Shown here: positions 16,457 through 25,456 of the stretch, piece after piece
Layout: the number at the start of each line of letters is the position of its first letter
Position numbering within the stretch: the first letter of the stretch is position 1
Assembly: GCA_035604135.1 (NCBI GenBank)
Contig: DATNJB010000077.1
Span: forward strand, 1 to 64,000
Source of the DNA: Poindextera sp035604135
Lineage (GTDB): Bacteria > Pseudomonadota > Alphaproteobacteria > Caulobacterales > Caulobacteraceae
DNA: 64,000 nucleotides
Direction: 5' to 3'
Notes under the pieces: generated by a model
The model's input: only the letters and a program-made list of their open reading frames with translations
The model's database searches: none
Told to the model about the DNA's origin: nothing
Made by a program: the position numbers and the translations under genes

Positions 16457-17353
16457 TTAGGCTCGTGAGGCCGCCACGTAGGCCTTGAGGCCCTCGGCCA
16501 GCGCGTCGAACATCAGGCGCATGCGCAGGTTGGCGCGCAGGTCCTCGTGCATGGCCACCCAGCACTCGAGATCGAAGCGAAAGCTGTCGACGAGCACCGG
16601 GACCAGGTTGGGGTCTCGCCTTGCGATCCCGTACTGGCAGGCGCCGACGCCGAAACCGGCGCGAAGCGCGGCCATCTGGGCGACGTCGCTGTCCGAGCGC
16701 AGCGCGAACATCTCGCGGTCGAGGCGGATATCCAGGGCCCTGAGGGCGCTCAGCATCTCGAGGTTGCGGTCGAAGCCGATCGCCGAGACGCCGGCCTGAC
16801 CCAGCGACGCGGGCGCGCCGTGGCGCTCGAGGTAGCGGCGGTGCGCGAAGAGGCCGACGGGAACGGCGCCGATGCGGCGGGCGGTAAGCGCCGCTTGCGT
16901 CGGCCGCGCCATCCGGACGGCGATGTCGGCGTCACGGCGCAGCAAGTCCTCCTGGCGGTCCGATAGCACGAGCTCGATGGCGATCTCCGGGTGGTCCTCG
17001 TGGAAGCGCGCCAGGATCTCCGGCAGCACCTCGGCGCCCATAACCTGACTGGTGGTGACGCGCACGACGCCGCGCGCTTCGTCCGCGGCGCCCGAGGCTG
17101 TCCTTAAGAGGGCTTCGGCGGCCGCCGCCATCGCTTCCGCGTGCGGGCGAAGCGCCAGCGACGCATCGGTGGGCCTAAGCCCGCTCGGCGAGCGGGTGAA
17201 GAGGGCCTGGCCACCCAGCGCGCGCTCCAGGGCCTCGATCTGCCGGCCGAGGGTGGGCTGGGTCAGGCCCAGGCGGCGCGCCGCTCCCGACAGGCTGCCC
17301 GTGTCGAGCACGGCCAGGAAGGCGCGGTAGAGATCCCACTCCGGCGTGGCCAT
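16457..17353 (-). CDS. LysR-family transcriptional regulator
   Basis: A 298-residue regulator. The helix-turn-helix is at about residues 10-60 (FLAVLDTGSLSGAARRLGLTQPTLGRQIEALE), followed by a LysR substrate domain. It is divergent from a putative NAD(P)-binding reductase with 92 bases between the starts. The usual LysR arrangement suggests that it controls that gene and itself. The inducer is unknown. ATG 17353 gives the normal N-terminus. Confidence 0.93.
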   Translation of the reverse strand: MATPEWDLYRAFLAVLDTGSLSGAARRLGLTQPTLGRQIEALERALGGQALFTRSPSGLRPTDASLALRPHAEAMAAAAEALLRTASGAADEARGVVRVTTSQVMGAEVLPEILARFHEDHPEIAIELVLSDRQEDLLRRDADIAVRMARPTQAALTARRIGAVPVGLFAHRRYLERHGAPASLGQAGVSAIGFDRNLEMLSALRALDIRLDREMFALRSDSDVAQMAALRAGFGVGACQYGIARRDPNLVPVLVDSFRFDLECWVAMHEDLRANLRMRLMFDALAEGLKAYVAASRA

Positions 17354-17445
17354 ACGCCAGTGTATATCCACTCTTCGAACTGAGACAATTCCGTATACGA
17401 GCGGGCGGCCTCATGCTCCGGCTGAAGCTTGCAAGGAGCAACGTC
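17354..17445. promoter_or_regulatory. Divergent lysR/reductase promoter region
   Basis: This 92-base region between divergent starts contains GTATA and TATAC arms about 26 bases apart in an otherwise AT-richer stretch. LysR proteins commonly bind such regions. The exact operator and -35/-10 boxes are not clear to me. Confidence 0.35.
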
Positions 17446-18456
17446 ATGTCCACCACCACCAGAACCGCTCTCGTCATCGGCGTCACCGGCTCGTTCGGCG
17501 GCCACGCCGCCCAGGCGCTGATCAAGCGCGGCTGGCGCATCCGCGCCCTGGCGCGCAATCCCGCAGCCGCCGAGCAGAAGGCCGGCCCCCGCACGCCCAT
17601 CGAGTGGATCAAAGGCGACGCCATGAACGCCGCCGACGTCATCGCCGCCGCCGAAGGCGTGCAGGTGATCGTCCACGCCGCCAACCCGCCCGGCTACCGG
17701 AACTGGCGCGGCCTGGCGCTGCCGATGCTGCGCTCGACCATCGCGGCGGCCAAGCAGGTCGGCGCACGGATCGTGCTGCCGGGCAACGTCTACAACTTCG
17801 CGCCCGACGCCGGTCCGGCCATCGCCGAGGACGCTCCGCAGGCCCCCCAGACCCGCAAGGGCGCGATCCGCGTCGACATGGAGAACCGCCTGCGCATCGC
17901 CAGCGTCGAGGGCGCCAAGGTGCTGATCGTCCGCGCCGGCGACTACTTCGGTCCGGCGGCGCCAAACAGCGGTCTCGGCTGGCTGACGACGCGCCGCAAA
18001 GGCCGCCTGACCGGCGTTTACGCGCCCGGCCCGGCCGATGTCGGCCACGCCTGGGCCTATCTGCCCGACCTGGCCGAGACCACCGCCCGGCTGCTCGATC
18101 GCGAAGCAGAGCTCGCCGACTTCGAGGTGTTCCACTTCAAGGGTCAGTGGCTCGATCGCGCCGACGCGCTGGCGGCTTCGATCCGCCGTGTGACCGAGCG
18201 GCCGAAGCTGCCGATCCGGCCGTTCCCCTATAGGATGGTCATCGCCCTCTCGCCGTTCGTGGAGACGTTCCGCGAGCTTTTGGAAATGCGCTACCTGCAG
18301 CAGAAGCCGATCGGCCTCGACAACACAAAGCTCAAGGCCTTCCTGGGCGCCGAACCGCACACGCCGCTCGATGTGGCGATCGGCGCCACGCTGGAGGACA
18401 TGGGCTGCCTGGCCGAGCCGCGCGCCCCGCGCGCGCTCGTTCCCGCCCGCGCCTGA
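17446..18456 (+). CDS. NAD(P)-binding epimerase/reductase (atypical SDR)
   Basis: A 336-residue Rossmann protein. The dinucleotide motif is GVTGSFGGHAAQAL at about 13-26 (GxxGxxG), followed by WRIRALARNPAAA, typical of atypical or NmrA/epimerase-like SDRs. The Y-x3-K catalytic pair is not obvious; NVYNFAPDAG replaces the usual region. AAGGAG lies eight bases upstream of ATG 17446. The divergent LysR gene is its probable regulator. The substrate is unknown. Confidence 0.8.
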   Translation: MSTTTRTALVIGVTGSFGGHAAQALIKRGWRIRALARNPAAAEQKAGPRTPIEWIKGDAMNAADVIAAAEGVQVIVHAANPPGYRNWRGLALPMLRSTIAAAKQVGARIVLPGNVYNFAPDAGPAIAEDAPQAPQTRKGAIRVDMENRLRIASVEGAKVLIVRAGDYFGPAAPNSGLGWLTTRRKGRLTGVYAPGPADVGHAWAYLPDLAETTARLLDREAELADFEVFHFKGQWLDRADALAASIRRVTERPKLPIRPFPYRMVIALSPFVETFRELLEMRYLQQKPIGLDNTKLKAFLGAEPHTPLDVAIGATLEDMGCLAEPRAPRALVPARA

Positions 18457-18477
18457 CGGCGGTTTTCGTGAACATTC

Positions 18478-18507
18478 CGGCGCCCCTGGACTTGCCCGGG
18501 GGCGCCG
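18478..18507 (+). repeat. Perfect 9-bp stem-loop just upstream of leuC
   Basis: CGGCGCCCC (18478-18486) pairs exactly with GGGGCGCCG (18499-18507) around a 12-base loop. It ends seven bases before ATG 18514. No T-run follows. It could end the upstream transcript or mask the leuC ribosome site; no separate SD is visible between it and the ATG. Confidence 0.55.
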
Positions 18508-18513
18508 CCCTAC

Positions 18514-19935
18514 ATGCCGGCGATGGCCGGCAGGACCCTCTACGACAAGATCTGGGATGCCCATCTGGTCGCCGAAGAGGCGAACGGCGAGGCGATCCTC
18601 TACGTCGACCTGCACCTGATCCACGAGGTCACCAGCCCGCAGGCGTTCGCCGGCTTGAAGACCGCCCATCGCCGCGTGCGCCGGCCCGAACTCACGCTGG
18701 CCGTCGCCGACCACAACACTCCGACCGAGGGTCAGGCCAAGGGCATCGACGCGGTCGCCGACGATGAGGCGCGGCTGCAGCTGAAGACGCTGGCCAGGAA
18801 CGTCGCCGAGGCCGGGATCGAGTTCTTCCCGATGGCCGACCCCAGGAACGGCATCGTGCACGTGGTCGGGCCGGAGCAGGGCCGCACCCAGCCCGGCATG
18901 GTCATCGTCTGCGGCGACAGCCACACCTCGACCCATGGCGCCTTCGGGGCGCTGGCGCACGGCATCGGCACCAGCGAGGTCGAGCACGTGCTGGCCACGC
19001 AGACGCTTCGCCAGCGCAAGTCGAAGAACATGCGCATCTGGTTCGACGGCGAACCCGCGCCCGGCGTCGGCGCGAAGGACTACGCGCTGGCCATGATCGG
19101 CCGCGTCGGCGCCGCCGGCGGGACCGGTTACGTCATCGAGTATGCCGGCCAGGCGATCGAGGCGCTGTCGATGGAAGGTCGGATGACGCTGTGCAACCTC
19201 TCGATCGAGGGCGGCGCGCGCGCCGGGCTGATCGCACCGGATGCGACCACCTTCGCTTATCTGGTCGGCCGGCCGGCCGCGCCCAAGGGCGGCGGCTGGG
19301 CGATGGCGCTCGACCAGTGGAAGGGCCTCTCGTCCGACGCAGACGCGTGCTTTGATCGCGAGGAGCGGATCGAGGTGTCCGCGCTCAAGCCCACCGTCAC
19401 CTGGGGCACGAGTCCGGAGGATGTCGTGGCGGTGGACGGGCGGGTTCCGGACCCGGCGGCGCTCACCGGTGACAAGGCCGAGCAGGTCCGCCGCGCGCTC
19501 GATTACATGGGCCTCGAGCCGGGCCAGAAGATCGCTGACGCAAAGATCGACCGCGTCTTCATCGGCTCCTGCACCAACAGCCGCATCGAGGACCTGCGCG
19601 CGGCCGCGGCCATCGCCAGGGGGCGCAAGGTCGCCGCCGGCGTCGCCGCCATGGTCGTGCCGGGCTCGGGCCTGGTGAAGGAGCAGGCGGAGGCGGAAGG
19701 GTTGGACGAGGTGTTCCGCGCCGCCGGCTTCGACTGGCGCGAGCCCGGCTGCTCCATGTGCCTGGCGATGAACCCGGACAAGCTGATGCCCGGCGAGCGC
19801 TGCGCCTCGACCTCCAACCGCAACTTCGAGGGCCGCCAGGGCCGCGGCGGCCGCACCCACCTGATGAGCCCGGCGATGGCCGCCGCTGCGGCTATAACCG
19901 GTCATATTACCGACGTGCGGGAGCTGATTGGATGA
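18514..19935 (+). CDS. leuC: 3-isopropylmalate dehydratase large subunit
   Basis: A 473-residue aconitase-family subunit that works with LeuD in leucine synthesis. The cluster cysteines are present in IGSCTNSR (about 348-355) and GCSMCLAMN (about 411-419). VADHNTPT and CGDSHTSTHGAFGALAHGIG are also present. ATG 18514 or ATG 18523 could start it; the second gives the more common MAGRTLYDKIWDAH. The next gene starts inside its stop codon. Confidence 0.97.
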   Translation: MPAMAGRTLYDKIWDAHLVAEEANGEAILYVDLHLIHEVTSPQAFAGLKTAHRRVRRPELTLAVADHNTPTEGQAKGIDAVADDEARLQLKTLARNVAEAGIEFFPMADPRNGIVHVVGPEQGRTQPGMVIVCGDSHTSTHGAFGALAHGIGTSEVEHVLATQTLRQRKSKNMRIWFDGEPAPGVGAKDYALAMIGRVGAAGGTGYVIEYAGQAIEALSMEGRMTLCNLSIEGGARAGLIAPDATTFAYLVGRPAAPKGGGWAMALDQWKGLSSDADACFDREERIEVSALKPTVTWGTSPEDVVAVDGRVPDPAALTGDKAEQVRRALDYMGLEPGQKIADAKIDRVFIGSCTNSRIEDLRAAAAIARGRKVAAGVAAMVVPGSGLVKEQAEAEGLDEVFRAAGFDWREPGCSMCLAMNPDKLMPGERCASTSNRNFEGRQGRGGRTHLMSPAMAAAAAITGHITDVRELIG

Positions 19936-20789
19936 TGATCTCTGGCTTCGACCACGCCCCCGTCGTGGTCCGCGACCTGGACGCCGCGGTGGCCCGCTAC
20001 ACGGCGCTGCTCGGCCGCGCGCCCAGCTGGGTCGGCCGCATGCCCGGCCTGCGTCACGCATGGTTCCAGCTGACCAACATCGCCCTCGACGTGCTCACGC
20101 CCGACGGCGAGGGCCCCGCCGGGGACGCTCTGCGTAGCCGGCTCGAGCAGCATGGCGAAGGCCCATTCGCGATCGCCTTCTCGCTGGCGAACCTCGACGA
20201 TGCCTGCCGCGTGCTTGGCCGGCGCGGCGTCGACGTGCGGCCGGCCACGGTCGAGACCTCGGTCGATGCGGCGGGGCAGTCGAGGAGCCAGCGCGTTGCA
20301 TTCGCGCGCGCCTCGACGACGCGCGGGCTGCAGATCTTCCTAGCGGAAGCGCCGGCGGAGGCCTGGCCGATGTCGCCGCCGGTCGCCGACGCCGAGTCCG
20401 CGGTCGCGGCGATCGACCACGTCGTGGTGCGTACGACCAATCCGGAGGCGTCGATCGCGCTCTATGGCGCCAAGCTCGGCCTGGACCTCAGGCTCGACCG
20501 GTCGAATCCGGACTGGGGGTCCAGGCTCCTGTTCTTCCGCTGCGGCGACGCGGTGGTCGAGGTCGGCGTCGCGCTGAACGCGCCGGTTACCGACGAGCGC
20601 GACCGCCTGGGCGGCTATGCTTGGCGCGCGCCGGAGCCGGAAGCGGCGCACGCGCGGATGGCCGCCGAGGGGCTCGACGTCTCCGAGCTGCGCAAGGGCC
20701 GAAAGGTCGGCACCAGCGTCTTCACCGTCCGCGACGCCGTCGGCGGGCCCAACTTGATCATCAGCGCGGCCAGCGCGAGCGAGGACTGA
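19932..20789 (+). CDS. VOC-superfamily protein inside the leu operon
   Basis: A 285-residue protein with two vicinal-oxygen-chelate modules. The first begins ISGFDHAPVVVRDLDAAVARYTALLG, the second AAIDHVVVRTTNPEASIALYGAKLG at about residue 155. The layout matches glyoxalase-like proteins of unknown substrate. His in DHAPVVV and DHVVVRT and Glu in VVEVGV are possible metal ligands. It overlaps the leuC stop by four bases and its TGA shares its A with the leuD ATG, so it is co-translated with leuC and leuD. Confidence 0.85.
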   Translation: MMISGFDHAPVVVRDLDAAVARYTALLGRAPSWVGRMPGLRHAWFQLTNIALDVLTPDGEGPAGDALRSRLEQHGEGPFAIAFSLANLDDACRVLGRRGVDVRPATVETSVDAAGQSRSQRVAFARASTTRGLQIFLAEAPAEAWPMSPPVADAESAVAAIDHVVVRTTNPEASIALYGAKLGLDLRLDRSNPDWGSRLLFFRCGDAVVEVGVALNAPVTDERDRLGGYAWRAPEPEAAHARMAAEGLDVSELRKGRKVGTSVFTVRDAVGGPNLIISAASASED

Positions 20790-21403
20790 TGCGTGCGTTT
20801 TCCCGTCTCGACGGCCGCGCGGCGGCGTTGCCGATCGCCAACCTGGACACCGACCAGATCATCCCCAAGCAGTTCCTCAAGACGGTCGAGCGCGAGGGGC
20901 TGGGCAAAGGGCTGCTCTACGACCTGCGCTTCGACGGCGAGGGCCGCGAGAAGCCGGACTTCGTGCTCAATCAAGCGGCGTTCAAGGGCGTCAACATCCT
21001 GATCGGGGGCGAGAACTTCGGCTGCGGCTCCAGCCGCGAGCACGCCGCCTGGGCGCTGATGGACTATGGCGTCACCTGCGTGATCGCGCCGTCGTTCGGC
21101 GACATCTTCAACGAGAACTGCTTCCAGAACGGCGTGCTGCCCGTGGCGCTGCCGGAGGTGGCGGTGCGCGCCCTTGCCGCCGAGGCCAGGGGCGGCAACC
21201 ACGTCTTCTCGGTCGACCTCGAGACCCAGACCGTGACCGCGCCCTCCGGCGCGCGCTTCCATTTCGACATCGACCAGGGGCGGAAGGCGAAGATGCTGAA
21301 AGGCCTCGACACCATCGGCGAGACGCTGGAGCGCGCCGGCGACATCGGCGTCTTCGAGCAGCGGCGAAAGCTCGCCCAGCCCTGGCTGGAGGCGAGGCCA
21401 TGA
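20789..21403 (+). CDS. leuD: 3-isopropylmalate dehydratase small subunit
   Basis: A 204-residue swivel-domain partner of LeuC. Diagnostic motifs are NLDTDQIIPKQFL (about 18-30) and GGENFGCGSSREHAAWAL (about 73-90). FGDIFNENCFQNGVLPVAL contributes to the substrate site. ATG 20789 overlaps the stop of the upstream VOC gene. The 3' end overlaps the following ABM-domain gene. Confidence 0.97.
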   Translation: MRAFSRLDGRAAALPIANLDTDQIIPKQFLKTVEREGLGKGLLYDLRFDGEGREKPDFVLNQAAFKGVNILIGGENFGCGSSREHAAWALMDYGVTCVIAPSFGDIFNENCFQNGVLPVALPEVAVRALAAEARGGNHVFSVDLETQTVTAPSGARFHFDIDQGRKAKMLKGLDTIGETLERAGDIGVFEQRRKLAQPWLEARP

Positions 21404-21702
21404 CCCTGATCGTCGCCGGCACCGTCCGCGCGCCAAGCGAGAACATCGAGCGGCTCCGCCCGCACATGCTTGAGATGATGACCAAAACCCGGGCCGAAGA
21501 CGGCTGCATCGCCTACGGGTACGCGGAGGACGTCGCCGAGCCTGGCCTGATCCACGTGTTCGAGATGTGGCGCGATCAGGCCGTCCTCGACGCCCATTTC
21601 AGGACGCCGCACACGGCCGCCTGGCGGGCGGTGTTCCCTGAGTTCCAGGTCACCGACCGCAACCTCAAGGCCTACGACGTCGCAGGGGAGCGGCCGATCT
21701 GA
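21400..21702 (+). CDS. ABM-domain protein, putative quinol monooxygenase
   Basis: A 100-residue single-domain antibiotic-biosynthesis-monooxygenase fold. It has MTLIVAGTVRAPSENIERLRPHMLEMM, then TRAEDGCIAYGYAEDVAEPGLIHVFEMWRDQAVLDAHFRTPH, the classic ABM/YgiN pattern. It sits between leuD and leuB with start and stop overlaps on both sides. The function is unknown; a role in leucine synthesis is not implied by the family. Confidence 0.88.
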   Translation: MTLIVAGTVRAPSENIERLRPHMLEMMTKTRAEDGCIAYGYAEDVAEPGLIHVFEMWRDQAVLDAHFRTPHTAAWRAVFPEFQVTDRNLKAYDVAGERPI

Positions 21703-22766
21703 TGGCCAAGCTGCTTCTGCTCCCCGGCGATTTCATCGGGCCGGAGGTCACCGCCGAGGTCGCGCGGGTGGCCGGCCGGCTGACCAACGACCTGGTCATC
21801 GACGAGCGGCCCTTCGGCGGCGCCAGCATCGATCTCACCGGCGAGCCGCTGACGGAGGAGACCCTCAAGGCGGCGCTCGCCTCGGACGCGGTCCTGATGG
21901 GCGCGGTGGGGGGCGCGGTCGGGCGCTCGCCGTGGGAGGCGGTCCCGCGCAACAAGCGCCCGGAGGCGGGCCTGCTCGCGCTCCGCAAGGGCATGGACGT
22001 CTACGCCAACATCCGCCCGGCCTTCTGCTTCGATGCGCTGGCCGGCGCCTCGGCGCTCCGGCCCGAGCTGGTCAAGGGGCTCGACCTCATCATCGTGCGC
22101 GAGCTGACCGGCGGGGTCTATTTCGGCGAGCCGCGCGGCGTCGAGACCCTGCCCGATGGCCAGAAGCGCGCCGTGGACACCCAGGTCTACACGACCAGCG
22201 AGATCGAGCGCGTGGCCCGCGTGGCCTTCCGGCTTGCCCGCGGGCGGCGCAACAAAGTCACCAGCTGCGAGAAGGCGAACGTCATGGAGACCGGCGCGCT
22301 CTGGCGCGAGGTGGTCACCGAGCTGCACGCCCGCGAATTCGCCGACGTGGGCCTCGAGCACATGCTGGCCGACAACGCAGCGATGCAACTGGTGCGCAAC
22401 CCCGGCCAGTTCGACGTCATCGTCACCGACAACCTGTTCGGCGACGTACTCTCCGACGAGGCGGCGATGCTGACCGGCTCGCTCGGCATGCTGCCGTCGG
22501 CCTCGCTCAGCGACGCCGGCAAGCCCGGGCTCTACGAACCCATCCACGGCTCGGCGCCCGACATCGCGGGCAAGGGCATCGCCAATCCGCTCGCCGCGAT
22601 CCTCTCGTTCGAAATGGCGCTCCGCTGGTCGCTGGGCCGGCCGGACCTGGCCGACCGCCTTTTCGCCGCGGTCAAGGCCGCCCTCGACGGCGGCGCGCGC
22701 ACGCCCGACATCGGCGGGACCGCCTCGACAAAGGACGTAACTGACGCGGTGCTGAGCCGACTTTAG
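21702..22766 (+). CDS. leuB: 3-isopropylmalate dehydrogenase
   Basis: A 354-residue NAD-dependent dehydrogenase of leucine synthesis. It shows LLLPGDFIGPEVTAEVARV at the start, RELTGGVYFGEPRG at about 131-144 and DNLFGDVLSDEAAMLTGSLGMLPSASL near 242-268. It also has the cofactor motif YEPIHGSAPDIAGKGIANPLA. It follows the ABM gene with a shared base. Its TAG abuts the stop of fabI with no gap (TTAGCTAA). Confidence 0.97.
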   Translation: MAKLLLLPGDFIGPEVTAEVARVAGRLTNDLVIDERPFGGASIDLTGEPLTEETLKAALASDAVLMGAVGGAVGRSPWEAVPRNKRPEAGLLALRKGMDVYANIRPAFCFDALAGASALRPELVKGLDLIIVRELTGGVYFGEPRGVETLPDGQKRAVDTQVYTTSEIERVARVAFRLARGRRNKVTSCEKANVMETGALWREVVTELHAREFADVGLEHMLADNAAMQLVRNPGQFDVIVTDNLFGDVLSDEAAMLTGSLGMLPSASLSDAGKPGLYEPIHGSAPDIAGKGIANPLAAILSFEMALRWSLGRPDLADRLFAAVKAALDGGARTPDIGGTASTKDVTDAVLSRL

Positions 22767-23573
22767 CTAAAGGAGCTCTTCCGGCGGGCCCATCATGTGG
22801 ATGCCGGCGTCGACGTGAACCACCTCGCCGGTGCACGAGCGGCCGAGGTCGGAGGCGAGCCAGAGCGCCGTGCCGGCCACGCTCTCGATGGCCGTATGCT
22901 CCTTGAGCGCGCTCAACGTCGCGCTCTTCGCATGCATCTGCCGCCCGCCCTGGATGCCGGCCAGGGACAGCGTGCGGATCGCGCCGGCCGAGATCGCGTT
23001 CACGCGGATCTTCTGCGGCCCTAGGTCGCGGGCGATGTAGCGCATCGCCGATTCCAGCGCCGCCTTGGCCACGCCCATCATGTTGTAGTTGGGCATCGGC
23101 CGCTCGGCGCCGAGGTAGGTCAGCGTCATGATCGACCCGCCGTCCGGCATGAGGTGCGAGGCGCGCCTGGCGGAGTCGACGAAGCTGTAGGCGGAAATGT
23201 CCATGGCGAAGCGGAAGCCTTCGCGCGTGGTGTTTTCGACGAACGAGCCCATGAGCTGCGTCCGGTCCGCCATCGCGATGGCGTGGACCAGGAAGTCGAG
23301 CTTGCCGAACGTCTTTGCCAAGACGGCGAACGCTGCGTCCATCGAGGCGTCGTCTGCGACGTCGCAGACGATCGGGACCGCGCCGACGCTCTCGGCCAGC
23401 GGCTTGGCGCGCCGCTCGTTCGACTCGATGTAGGTGACGGCGAGCTTGGCGCCCTGCGCGGCGAACTGGCTTGCGATGCCGAAGGCGATCGAGTGGCTGT
23501 CGGCCACCCCCATCACGACGCCGCTCTTGCCGCGCAGCAGATCGCCCTTGGGCAGGTCGAATTCGTCGGCCAA
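22767..23573 (-). CDS. fabI: Enoyl-[acyl-carrier-protein] reductase (NADH), FabI
   Basis: A 268-residue SDR-type enoyl-ACP reductase. The cofactor segment is GVMGVADSHSIAFGIASQFA (about 19-38). The catalytic Tyr-x6-Lys motif is YNMMGVAK (about 158-165). SAGAIRTLSLAGI is the FabI-specific flexible loop. It completes each elongation round of fatty-acid synthesis and is the usual triclosan/isoniazid-type target family. It lies downstream of fabA and fabB on the same strand, 64 bases after fabB. Confidence 0.95.
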   Translation of the reverse strand: MADEFDLPKGDLLRGKSGVVMGVADSHSIAFGIASQFAAQGAKLAVTYIESNERRAKPLAESVGAVPIVCDVADDASMDAAFAVLAKTFGKLDFLVHAIAMADRTQLMGSFVENTTREGFRFAMDISAYSFVDSARRASHLMPDGGSIMTLTYLGAERPMPNYNMMGVAKAALESAMRYIARDLGPQKIRVNAISAGAIRTLSLAGIQGGRQMHAKSATLSALKEHTAIESVAGTALWLASDLGRSCTGEVVHVDAGIHMMGPPEELL

Positions 23574-23637
23574 GGCCAGCCTCCCGTTGACGTGTATGCG
23601 CGCTGCCTAGCAGGCGGAGCCCGCCCTGGCCAAGCGC

Positions 23638-24855
23638 TCAGGCGTCCAGGCGGCTCAGCACCAGGCAGCCGTTGGTGCCGCCGAAGCCGAAACCGTTCGA
23701 CATGACGGTCTCCAGCGCGACCTCCTTGCGCTCGCGCAGGATGGGCAGATCGGCGAAGGCGGGATCGAGGTTGTCGATGTGGGCGCTCTCGCAGGCGAAC
23801 CCGTTCTGCATCATCAGAAGGCAGTAGATCGCTTCCTGCGCTCCGACGGCGCCCAGGCTATGACCGGTTAGAGATTTCGTTGACGAGATCAGCGGCGGCG
23901 CGTCGCCGAACACCTCGCGCACGGCCTCCATCTCGCGCAGGTCGCCGACCTCGGTCGAGGTGCCGTGCGGGTTCAGATAGTCGATGCGCCGGCCGCCGGC
24001 CGTCTCGAGCGCCATCTTCATGCAGCGCACCGCACCCTCGCCCGACGGCGCCACCATGTCGAAGCCGTCGGAGTTGGCCGCATAACCGGTAATCTCCCCG
24101 TAGACCTTCGCGCCCCGGGCCTTGGCGTGCTCCAATGCTTCTACGACAACGATCCCGGCTCCGCCGGCGATCACGAAGCCGTCGCGATCGGCGTCATAGG
24201 CGCGGCTTGCGACCGCGGGACGGTTGTTGAAGCGGCTCGACATCGCCCCCATGGCGTCGAACAGCATCGACAGCGTCCAGTCGAGCTCCTCACAGCCGCC
24301 GGCGAAGACCACGTCCTGCTTGCCGAACTGGATCTGCTCGGCCGCCGCGCCGATGCAATGGGTCGAGGTCGCGCAAGCCGAGCTGATCGAATAGTTCAGA
24401 CCCTTGATCTGAAACCAGGTGGAGAGCGTGCCCGACGGCCCGGAGCTCATCGTCTTCGGCACGGCGAAGGGGCCGATGCGTTTTGGCCCCTTCTCGCGCG
24501 CGGTGCGGGCGGCATCGACGATGGTGCGGGTCGAGGCGCCGCCCGAACCCACGATGAGGCCGGTGCGTTCGTTCGAGATCTGGTCGGGCTCAAGGCCCGA
24601 ATCGGCGATCGCCTGCTGCATGGCGAGGTGGGCATAGGCCGTGCCCGGCGCGAGGAACCGCGCGGCGCGGCGGTCGATCAGCGCCTCCCAGTCGACGACC
24701 GATGGCGCGTGCACCTGGCAACGGAAACCGAGCTCGGCGTACTCGGGCGCCGCCACGATGCCGGAGCGCGCGTCGCGCAGGGAGGCGGTGACCTCGTCGG
24801 CGCTATTGCCGATCGGCGAGATGATCCCAAATCCCGTGACAACCACCCGGCGCAT
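23638..24855 (-). CDS. fabB: 3-oxoacyl-[acyl-carrier-protein] synthase I
   Basis: A 405-residue thiolase-fold condensing enzyme. Catalytic residues are visible: Cys161 in SSACATSTHC, His in NPHGTSTEVGD near 296 and His in GHSLGAVGAQE near 331. Together with fabA thirteen bases upstream it defines the anaerobic unsaturated fatty-acid route, which points to FabB rather than FabF. Confidence 0.95.
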   Translation of the reverse strand: MRRVVVTGFGIISPIGNSADEVTASLRDARSGIVAAPEYAELGFRCQVHAPSVVDWEALIDRRAARFLAPGTAYAHLAMQQAIADSGLEPDQISNERTGLIVGSGGASTRTIVDAARTAREKGPKRIGPFAVPKTMSSGPSGTLSTWFQIKGLNYSISSACATSTHCIGAAAEQIQFGKQDVVFAGGCEELDWTLSMLFDAMGAMSSRFNNRPAVASRAYDADRDGFVIAGGAGIVVVEALEHAKARGAKVYGEITGYAANSDGFDMVAPSGEGAVRCMKMALETAGGRRIDYLNPHGTSTEVGDLREMEAVREVFGDAPPLISSTKSLTGHSLGAVGAQEAIYCLLMMQNGFACESAHIDNLDPAFADLPILRERKEVALETVMSNGFGFGGTNGCLVLSRLDA

Positions 24856-24868
24856 CGACCTATCCCCG

Positions 24869-25390
24869 TCAGGCGAGGTCCTTGGCGTCGAAAAGACCGA
24901 CGCGCAGGTCGCGGGCCTCGTAGATCGGTTGGCCGTCGGCCTCCATGATCCCGTCGCCGACGCCCATGACCAGCTTGCGGATAATAACGCGCTTCAGGTC
25001 GATCCTGTAGGTCAGACGCGTCACGCTCGGCGGCACCTGGCCGGCGAACTTGACCTCGCCGACCCCGAGCGCCCGGCCGCGGCCTTGACCACCCGACCAG
25101 GCCAGGAAGAAGCCGACCAGCTGCCACATGGCGTCGAGGCCGAGCGAGCCCGGCATCACCGGGTCGCCGAGGAAATGGCAGGCGAAGAACCACTGCTCCG
25201 GATGGATGTCGAGCTCGGCGTGGACGTAGCCCTTGCCGTGCAGCCCCTGGCTCGAGGAGATCTCCGTGATGCGGTCGAGCATCAGCATCGGCGGGGACGG
25301 AAGCTGGGCGTTGCCCGGCCCGAACATCTCGCCGCGCGCGCAGGCGAGAAGGTCGTCTTTGTCAAACCGCGACTTCGTCCAGGCCGTCAT
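24869..25390 (-). CDS. fabA: 3-hydroxydecanoyl-ACP dehydratase/isomerase
   Basis: A 173-residue hot-dog enzyme that makes the cis double bond for unsaturated fatty acids. The active-site His is in FACHFLGDPVMPG (about 69-81) and the Asp in GSLGLDAMWQL (about 82-92). The N-terminus MTAWTKSRFDKDDLLACARG is typical of alphaproteobacterial FabA. It heads the fabA-fabB-fabI group. Confidence 0.97.
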   Translation of the reverse strand: MTAWTKSRFDKDDLLACARGEMFGPGNAQLPSPPMLMLDRITEISSSQGLHGKGYVHAELDIHPEQWFFACHFLGDPVMPGSLGLDAMWQLVGFFLAWSGGQGRGRALGVGEVKFAGQVPPSVTRLTYRIDLKRVIIRKLVMGVGDGIMEADGQPIYEARDLRVGLFDAKDLA

Positions 25391-25456
25391 GCGGGTCCCG
25401 CCAGGCGGCAGCGAGATCGCGGCCGACTGAACGCTAGCACGCGGGGCTTTGCGCCC

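Noticed and set aside
17263..20061. 932-codon minus-strand frame across the reductase and leuC genes
   Set aside because: It is a GC-driven shadow of well-supported genes, with His/Asp/Arg-rich composition and no domain.
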